From Pseudomonadota bacterium (GTDB taxonomy: Bacteria; Pseudomonadota; Gammaproteobacteria; Burkholderiales; Burkholderiaceae_F): a DNA stretch of 28,806 nt. Made by a program: the position numbers and the translations under genes. The DNA lies in contig JAEZVV010000095.1 of the NCBI GenBank assembly GCA_023443095.1, positions 1 through 28,806 of the forward strand, given 5' to 3'. Below the pieces are notes generated by a model, which searched no databases, had not been told where the DNA came from, and worked only from the letters and a program-made list of their open reading frames with translations. Every line of letters starts with the position of its first letter. Within the stretch, counting starts at the first letter, position 1. Of this stretch, positions 23,737-28,806 are shown one piece after another.

Positions 23737-23748
23737 TTCACCGGTGAA
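23737..23748. promoter_or_regulatory. 12-bp palindrome in lysR / pirin divergent region
   Basis: TTCACCGGTGAA is a perfect palindrome located about 38 bp upstream of the pirin start and 98 bp upstream of the lysR start. It is flanked by TTTTGA on the left and AAAT on the right, in the AT-richest part of the gap. A second, imperfect element, GAGAA-N4-TTCTC (23769-23782), lies 20 bp away. Position and symmetry suit a regulator-binding site for the LysR protein, but the canonical T-N11-A core is not unambiguous. Confidence 0.4.
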
Positions 23749-23845
23749 AATTCCCGCGTTCCCGTCTTGAGAAGCGATTCTCCGCTGATTGACTCGGCTT
23801 ATCATCGGGGCGCTGCTCACGATATCGTTCAGTATTTTTGAATCA

Positions 23846-24760
23846 ATGAACCCCGCTCTCACACTTGAGGCCCTGGTCCTGATCGACGCCATCGCCCGCC
23901 GCGGCAGCTTTGCCGCCGCCGCCGAGGAACTCGGCCGCGTACCGTCGGCCGTGACCTACGCCGTACGCCGGCTTGAGGACGGGCTCGACGTTCTGCTGTT
24001 CGACCGCCGCGGGCGCCGCGCCCGCCTCACGCCTGCGGGCGAGGAGCTGCTGCGCGAAGGACGCCAGCTGCTGGCCGCGTCCGAAGACTTGACCCGGCGC
24101 GTGCGCCAGGTGGCCGACGGCTGGGAGCCCGAGCTGCGCCTCGCGCTCGACACCATCGTGCATTTCGACACCTTGCTGCCGCTGCTCACCGAGTTCATCG
24201 CCGCCGCGCCGACGCGCCTGCGCATCAGCCACGAGGTGCTGGGCGGAACCTGGGATGCGCTGGTGGCGGGCCGCGCGGATCTGGCGATCGGCGCCGCGTT
24301 CGAACGGCCCGAGCCCGGCCGTCACGATTCCGGCTTCAAGACCCGCGAACTGGGAGCCGTGCGTTTCGTTTTTGCGGTCGCCGCCGGGCACGCCCTGGCC
24401 CGCGCCCCCGAACCCTTGTCGGATGCCGAACTCAAGCGCCACCGCCAGATCGTGGTGGCCGACACCTCGCAGCGCCTGGCGCCGCGCACGGCCGGCCTGC
24501 TCGGCGCCGAGACCCTGGCCGTACCGTCGATCGAAGCCAAGATCGCGGCCCAGAAGGCCGGCCTGGGAGTCGGCTTCCTGCCGGCGCACCGGATCCGTGC
24601 CGAGCTCGCCTCGGGTCAACTGGTGGCGCGCCGAACCGAGGCCGGCAAGCCCGACGGCCCGCTCCAGATCGCCTGGCGCGGCCACCACCGCGGCCGCGCC
24701 CTCGACTGGTGGGTCGAGCGGCTCAGCTCCCCTGAGTGGCGCGCGGCTTTAGCGGAGTGA
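23846..24760 (+). CDS. LysR-family transcriptional regulator
   Basis: The 304-residue LTTR has the N-terminal winged helix-turn-helix (LEALVLIDAIARRGSFAAAAEELGR then PSAVTYAVRRLE, residues 6-45) and a C-terminal effector-binding domain from about 90. It is divergent from pirin-DoxX-flavodoxin, the classic LTTR layout, so it most likely activates that operon in response to an unknown ligand. The ATG at 23846 begins with NPALTLEAL; the preceding frame is not convincing. Its stop codon lies inside the 3' end of the convergent cyclase gene (38-bp overlap). Confidence 0.94.
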   Translation: MNPALTLEALVLIDAIARRGSFAAAAEELGRVPSAVTYAVRRLEDGLDVLLFDRRGRRARLTPAGEELLREGRQLLAASEDLTRRVRQVADGWEPELRLALDTIVHFDTLLPLLTEFIAAAPTRLRISHEVLGGTWDALVAGRADLAIGAAFERPEPGRHDSGFKTRELGAVRFVFAVAAGHALARAPEPLSDAELKRHRQIVVADTSQRLAPRTAGLLGAETLAVPSIEAKIAAQKAGLGVGFLPAHRIRAELASGQLVARRTEAGKPDGPLQIAWRGHHRGRALDWWVERLSSPEWRAALAE

Positions 24761-27683
24761 CGTTCGACAAGACCGCTCCCTGAGCCAGCGCCCAGCAGTT
24801 CTTGCCGCGCAGCTTGGCCTCGTACATCGCCAGGTCGGCGAGCTGGAACACGCGCTCGAAATCGCGCCCGTGTTCGGGGGCGAGCGCCACCCCGACGCTG
24901 GCCGTGACACGGGCGATGCGGCGGTCGTCGATCACCACCGGCTGGGCCAGTACGCGCAGCAGGCGCTCGGCGATATGTTCAACTTCGGCGAGCGAAGCTA
25001 CCTGCGGCACCAGGATCGCGAACTCGTCGCCGCCGCGCCGCGCCACCGTGTCGTCGGCGCGCACGATCGAGGCCAGCCGGCGCGCGATTTCGCGCAGGAC
25101 CACGTCGCCGCTGTCGTGACCTTCCCGGTCGTTGACCTGCTTGAAGCCATCGAGGTCGATCGCCAGCAGCGCGCAGTTGCCGCCGTGACTCGCCAGCATC
25201 GACAGCGCCGCTTGCGCGCGTTCGGCAAAGTGGCGCCGGTTCGGCAGACCCGTCAGCTCGTCGTGCAAGGCGTCGTGGCGGGCGCTTTGCTCGCGCCGGC
25301 GGATCGAATCGATGTCGGCGAGCACCAGCACGTATTCCTCGGGGCCGATCGCTCGCGCCGTCAGCTGGCACCAGGCCTGGTCGGCCTTCTCGCGCTCCTG
25401 CGCGCGCCTCACCTCGATCTCGCGCACGATCGCCTGGTCGAGCGGGCGCGCCCGTTCCGCCGCCGCCTGCACCTCGGCCCACGCCGCCGGGCTGGCAAAA
25501 CACGCCACGACCGGGCGCTGTGCCAAGGCCTCGCCGCTCAGGCCCGACAAACGCAGGAAGGCGTCGTTGCAGCGCTGCACCCGACCTTGCTTGACCACCG
25601 CAATCGCCTGGCCGGCCGAGTCGAGCACGGTGCGCTCGACCCGCAACGCTTCGGCCAGGCGGCTCTCGCGTTTTTTCATCGCGGTCAGGTCGGAGTTCAT
25701 GCCGATCGCGCCGGCAAAGCGGCCGTCGGACCAGCGCAGCGGCGCCGCGCTCATCGACACCACGATGTGCTGACCCGCGCCATTGACATGCACAACCTCT
25801 AGGTTGCGCAGCCGGTGCCCGGCGCGAAGCTGCTCGAGCGCGGCCCGCAACTCGGGCTGGTCGAGCTCGGGCGGCGCCAGCGCCGCCAACGGCAGACCGA
25901 GCAGCTCGGTGTTGTCGCGGCCATACATCTCTCGCGCTGCGCGCCGGCTGACGAAACTCAGGTTCAGCTGGGCGTCGCAGGCCCACACCAGGCTGGTCGA
26001 GGCCTCGACCAGCGCCTTGTATTGCGCCTTGCTCTGTTTCAGACGCTCGACCGCCCTCGCCTCCGCCGGCGAGGCAATGGTGTCGAGCACCAGGACCGCG
26101 TTCAGGCCCGGTTCCTGGTAGGGAATGAAATGGCTGCGCAGCAACAGGCGGGCACCGGCGCGGCCGTTTCTGGCATGCAGCAGGTCGAACACCGGCTGGC
26201 CCGCAGCCGCCCGCGCGAGTGCCGACCCCAGATCGGCAAGAGCGTCGGCGGCCAAGTCGAACGCGGCCTCCCAATGCGGCTGCTCGCCGAGGTCGCCCAT
26301 CAGTCCCCAGCGCGCCGGTTCGCCCCCCTGGGCGTGCAACACCCGGCCGCTGGCGTCGACCAGCCAGACCAGGACCGGCATTCGGCTCAGCAGCCGGGCA
26401 GCACCCGCCATGTCGCTGGCATACGACGCAGCGGGCGCGGCGAGCACGCCCAGCACCGCGGGCCTGGGCTCGTCCGCGCCGGCTTGAATCAAGGCGGTCA
26501 CGCGCACGAGACGCGGCCGTTCGCACGCATCGATCAGTTCCAGCGTTTCGTCGAACACGCGGCCGGCGCTTTGCGCCGCCAGCCAACGCTGTTCGACCGC
26601 GCTCCGCTCGGACTCTCGCACCAGCAAGGCAGCCAGCGGAAAGCCGGCGCCGCCGTCGATGCCAGCGCGGGCGAACTCGGGCGGCAGAGCGAGGCGGCCA
26701 TGGTGATCGCGGTGCCACGGCCGGCCGCCCTGCCCGGCCAGCCACTCGGCCAGGTGACGCGCCTGCTGCGCCGGCTCGGGCCTGCTTGCCGGCAGCAAGG
26801 CCAGCATGAGCGGCGACTGCGGAACGCCCGGCCGCAGGCTGCGCACCTCGACCACCCAGCTGCGCTCCCCGGCCCCCGCGAGCAGGCGCAAGCGCGCGCT
26901 GCGCTGCGGCGGGTCACCGCGCTGCACCTGCAGGGCTGCGGCCGGTTCGATCGAGGCGTAGGCCGCCAGCGGCGATCCCATCAGTTCGCGCCGCGACAGA
27001 CGCAGTTCGCCCGCAGCGGCCGAATTGAGATCGACGATCCGCCCCGCGCGCACCACGATCACCGGCACCGGCATCGCCGCCAGAGCGCGCTGGAAACCCT
27101 CGCGTTTGCCATCGGCAAGCACGCCGGCGGTGGCCTGATGAATCACCGGCGGCCGCGCCAACCATGCCGCCAGCAGCCACGCACCGCCCAACATTAGCAG
27201 CGACACCAGGGCTGCCTCCCCGCTCAGCGCTGCCAAGGCCAGCAGCAGGCCGGCCCAGGCGCCGAGGTAGACCCGCCAGATCACGAGCCGGGCGGGTCGG
27301 GCCAGAGCGGCGAGCAGCAAGCTGCCGGCGACGGCGGTGCCCAGGGCCGGCTCGCGCACGGCAGCCGGCGCCAACACCAGCAGCAGCACGGCCCACAGCA
27401 GCGGTTCGGCCAGCAAAGCCACCTCGAGCCGGCCCACCCAGCGCTCCCGGAGCGCCGGCTTGGGTGCCGACTCGGCCTCGATCGCCAAGAGGAACCGGAC
27501 CGCTGCCCACAGGACCCAGGCCAGCCACCACAACCCGATCGAGCTCGCCAGGTCGCCACGGCTCGCCCAGCCGGCCGCGACAGAACCGAGCAGCAAGGCG
27601 AGCGGGAACACGCGACGCTGCTCGTGCGCGACGGACTGAATCGAGGCGAGGAGGTCGGCAGCAAGGCTGACCGGCGGCGGCAA
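24723..27683 (-). CDS. Membrane PAS-domain diguanylate cyclase
   Basis: It makes cyclic di-GMP from two GTP. From a TTG at 27683 the protein has 986 residues: about six hydrophobic helices (26-41, 50-67, 88-105, 112-128, 134-153, 158-176), then PAS-like domains at about 198-298, 430-537 (degenerate), 554-671 and 681-796, with a poorly defined stretch at 310-420, and a GGDEF domain at 801-975. The active site is an intact GGDEF (884-888). RADD (875-878) is the product-inhibition I-site at the correct five-residue distance. There is no EAL domain. The start is uncertain: TTG has no Shine-Dalgarno, and GTG at codon 25 is an alternative. The 3' end overlaps lysR. Confidence 0.9.
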   Translation of the reverse strand: MPPPVSLAADLLASIQSVAHEQRRVFPLALLLGSVAAGWASRGDLASSIGLWWLAWVLWAAVRFLLAIEAESAPKPALRERWVGRLEVALLAEPLLWAVLLLVLAPAAVREPALGTAVAGSLLLAALARPARLVIWRVYLGAWAGLLLALAALSGEAALVSLLMLGGAWLLAAWLARPPVIHQATAGVLADGKREGFQRALAAMPVPVIVVRAGRIVDLNSAAAGELRLSRRELMGSPLAAYASIEPAAALQVQRGDPPQRSARLRLLAGAGERSWVVEVRSLRPGVPQSPLMLALLPASRPEPAQQARHLAEWLAGQGGRPWHRDHHGRLALPPEFARAGIDGGAGFPLAALLVRESERSAVEQRWLAAQSAGRVFDETLELIDACERPRLVRVTALIQAGADEPRPAVLGVLAAPAASYASDMAGAARLLSRMPVLVWLVDASGRVLHAQGGEPARWGLMGDLGEQPHWEAAFDLAADALADLGSALARAAAGQPVFDLLHARNGRAGARLLLRSHFIPYQEPGLNAVLVLDTIASPAEARAVERLKQSKAQYKALVEASTSLVWACDAQLNLSFVSRRAAREMYGRDNTELLGLPLAALAPPELDQPELRAALEQLRAGHRLRNLEVVHVNGAGQHIVVSMSAAPLRWSDGRFAGAIGMNSDLTAMKKRESRLAEALRVERTVLDSAGQAIAVVKQGRVQRCNDAFLRLSGLSGEALAQRPVVACFASPAAWAEVQAAAERARPLDQAIVREIEVRRAQEREKADQAWCQLTARAIGPEEYVLVLADIDSIRRREQSARHDALHDELTGLPNRRHFAERAQAALSMLASHGGNCALLAIDLDGFKQVNDREGHDSGDVVLREIARRLASIVRADDTVARRGGDEFAILVPQVASLAEVEHIAERLLRVLAQPVVIDDRRIARVTASVGVALAPEHGRDFERVFQLADLAMYEAKLRGKNCWALAQGAVLSNVTPLKPRATQGS

Positions 27684-27842
27684 GCTGGAAATGGCGGCTG
27701 TCGGTGACTGGTCGGAACGGAAACGGCGCGCAAACCCGTGCTCGCCGGTGCTGGGGCCATGCTAGCCGGCACCCTGACCAGGGGCAACGATGGGACGATC
27801 GAAAATTCCGGAATGGCTCGACAAGGCGGCAGAATTGCACCA
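27684..27842. other. Divergent gap between cyclase and gluQ, with small uORF candidate
   Basis: 159 bp between divergent genes, so promoters for both should be here; none is obvious. An ATG at 27790 with AGGGG five bases upstream opens a short frame (MGRSKIPEWLDKAAELHQWQHF...) that runs out of frame into gluQ. Its first 25 codons look protein-like, and the rest looks like a frame shadow. It could be a translated upstream ORF, or chance. Confidence 0.35.
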
Positions 27843-28715
27843 ATGGCAACACTTTTGGACTACCGCGGGCGCTTTGCGCCCTCACCCACCGGGGTCTTGC
27901 ACCCCGGTTCGCTGGTCGCCGCCCTGGCCAGCTGGCTCGACGCTCGCGCCCACGGCGGGGTCTGGATCGTGCGCATCGAAGACATCGACCCGCCACGGGA
28001 AGTGGCCGGCGCCAGTGCCGACATCCTGGCGACGCTGGCCCGCTTCGGCCTCGAGTCCGATGAAGCGGTGCTGTTCCAGAGCGAACGCAGCGCGGTCTAC
28101 CAGGCTGCGCTGGAGCGGCTGATCGCTGTCGGCGCGGTTTATGGCTGTGCCTGCTCGCGGCGCGAGATCGAGCTCGAAGCGGCCCGCCTCGGCCTTGCTC
28201 CCGGGATCTACCCCGGAACCTGCCGCGGCGGCACCCGCGGCCGCCCCCCGCGCGCCTTGCGACTGCGGGTGCCGGCGACGGCGGTGGCTTTTGTCGACCG
28301 CGCCGTCGGCCGCTACCAGCAGGCCCTGGCCACCGAAGTCGGCGATTTCGTAGTGAGACGCGCCGACGGCCTGTGGGCCTACCAGCTGGCGGTGGTTGTC
28401 GACGATGCCGCCCAGGGCATCACCCACGTGGTGCGCGGCGCCGACCTGCTCGACAACACGCCGCGTCAGATCCACCTGCAGCGGACGCTGGGAGTGCCGA
28501 CGCCGGCCTACCTGCACCTACCCGTGCTCACCAACGAACGCGGCGAGAAGCTGTCGAAGCAGACCGGCGCGCGTGCGCTCGACCGCCACGACGTGCTGGG
28601 CGAACTCGAACGCGCCTGGCGCCATCTGGGTTTTCCGGCCCTGGGGGCTGACTCCGCGGCGGCTTTCTACACGCGCGCCACCGAGCTCTGGCGCGAGCGC
28701 TACGCCAAGGTCTGA
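27843..28715 (+). CDS. gluQ: Glutamyl-Q tRNA(Asp) synthetase
   Basis: GluQ-RS is a GluRS paralogue without the anticodon-binding domain. It attaches glutamate to queuosine of tRNA(Asp). The 290-residue protein (E. coli 308) has RFAPSPTGVLHPGSL (10-24, HIGH-like), zinc ligands C102, C104, Y123 and C127 (GCACSRRE...YPGTC) and the KLSKQ (236-240) KMSKS equivalent. The ATG at 27843 is preferred because RGRFAPSPTG follows closely, although its ribosome-binding site is weak; ATGs at 27813 and further upstream are possible. Together with queC, the window carries two steps of the queuosine pathway, though not in one operon. Confidence 0.94.
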   Translation: MATLLDYRGRFAPSPTGVLHPGSLVAALASWLDARAHGGVWIVRIEDIDPPREVAGASADILATLARFGLESDEAVLFQSERSAVYQAALERLIAVGAVYGCACSRREIELEAARLGLAPGIYPGTCRGGTRGRPPRALRLRVPATAVAFVDRAVGRYQQALATEVGDFVVRRADGLWAYQLAVVVDDAAQGITHVVRGADLLDNTPRQIHLQRTLGVPTPAYLHLPVLTNERGEKLSKQTGARALDRHDVLGELERAWRHLGFPALGADSAAAFYTRATELWRERYAKV

Positions 28716-28720
28716 AACGG

Positions 28721-28746
28721 CATCGGGCCGCAAAAGCGGCCCGATG
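28721..28746. terminator. Hairpin behind gluQ
   Basis: An 11-bp perfect stem (CATCGGGCCGC / GCGGCCCGATG) with an AAAA loop, six bases after the gluQ stop. No T-run follows on either strand. It probably also serves the convergent gene at the right edge. Confidence 0.55.
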
Positions 28747-28756
28747 GTGCAACGAG

Positions 28757-28806
28757 TCACCGCCCAAGCGCGGCGCGCACTACTTCCGGAAACCGCCGAG
28801 CAGGCC
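28757..28806 (-). CDS. 3' end of an unidentified convergent gene (partial)
   Basis: On the minus strand a frame open from the right edge ends at TGA 28759-28757 with FPEVVRAALGR, 11 bases before the hairpin, which is a plausible C-terminus. A second frame ends GLLGGFRK at TAG 28782-28780 and is equally open. The visible stretch (about 15 codons) is too short to identify the product or to decide between frames. Confidence 0.35.
   Translation of the reverse strand, partial: PARRFPEVVRAALGR

Noticed and set aside
1..28806. Mobile element, CRISPR, prophage, toxin-antitoxin or secondary-metabolite cluster
   Set aside because: No transposase, integrase, direct repeat array, tRNA attachment site or small toxin-antitoxin pair was found on either strand. 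Base composition looks even throughout.

Overview
The window is a compact, GC-rich (about two-thirds G+C by eye) stretch of a betaproteobacterial chromosome. Gene content and order fit the Rhodocyclales/Azoarcus–Thauera neighbourhood best, but that placement is inferred from protein resemblance and synteny, not from a marker gene. There is no rRNA, tRNA, CRISPR array, insertion sequence or phage gene. Nearly all bases are coding, and intergenic gaps are under 250 bp.

Layout. (1) 1-1781, minus strand: hemC-hemD and the first codons of hemX (tetrapyrrole synthesis), divergent from ppc (PEP carboxylase, plus). (2) A clade-3 type catalase, then the LytTR two-component pair algR/algZ, all minus, with argH divergent from algZ. 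In pseudomonads argH, algZ, algR, hemC and hemD are adjacent; here ppc and the catalase lie between algR and hemC. (3) 9.6-17.0 kb, a transport region: a TRAP membrane pair (small and large subunits, plus), queC, an AGCS sodium:amino-acid symporter, and on the minus strand two tandem, nearly 90% identical Tat-exported TRAP binding proteins of the TakP/FcbT1 type. Q/M and two alternative P proteins of the same TRAP subclass therefore sit in one neighbourhood but in separate transcription units. (4) pmbA (tldE) divergent from darP(yjgA)-mog-esterase. (5) 20.6-24.8 kb: a LysR regulator divergent from a pirin-DoxX-flavodoxin operon, followed by a Bcr/CflA MFS exporter. This looks like a redox or quinone/electrophile response module. 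(6) A 986-residue membrane PAS/GGDEF diguanylate cyclase whose 3' end overlaps the lysR 3' end, then gluQ and the end of a convergent gene at the right edge.

Several intergenic sites were resolved. There are three canonical rho-independent terminators at 12013-12038, 14522-14549 and 15864-15896. A fourth at 21804-21841 helps fix the start of the MFS gene. A series of perfect GC-rich hairpins directly behind stop codons lack a U-tract. The most interesting items are the duplicated TRAP receptors with a split transporter, the LysR/pirin/DoxX/flavodoxin module with a 12-bp palindrome in its divergent promoter region, and the G14 homopolymer that encodes the proline-rich start of HemX. I did not find a clearly unprecedented system; most of the window is core metabolism plus accessory transport.
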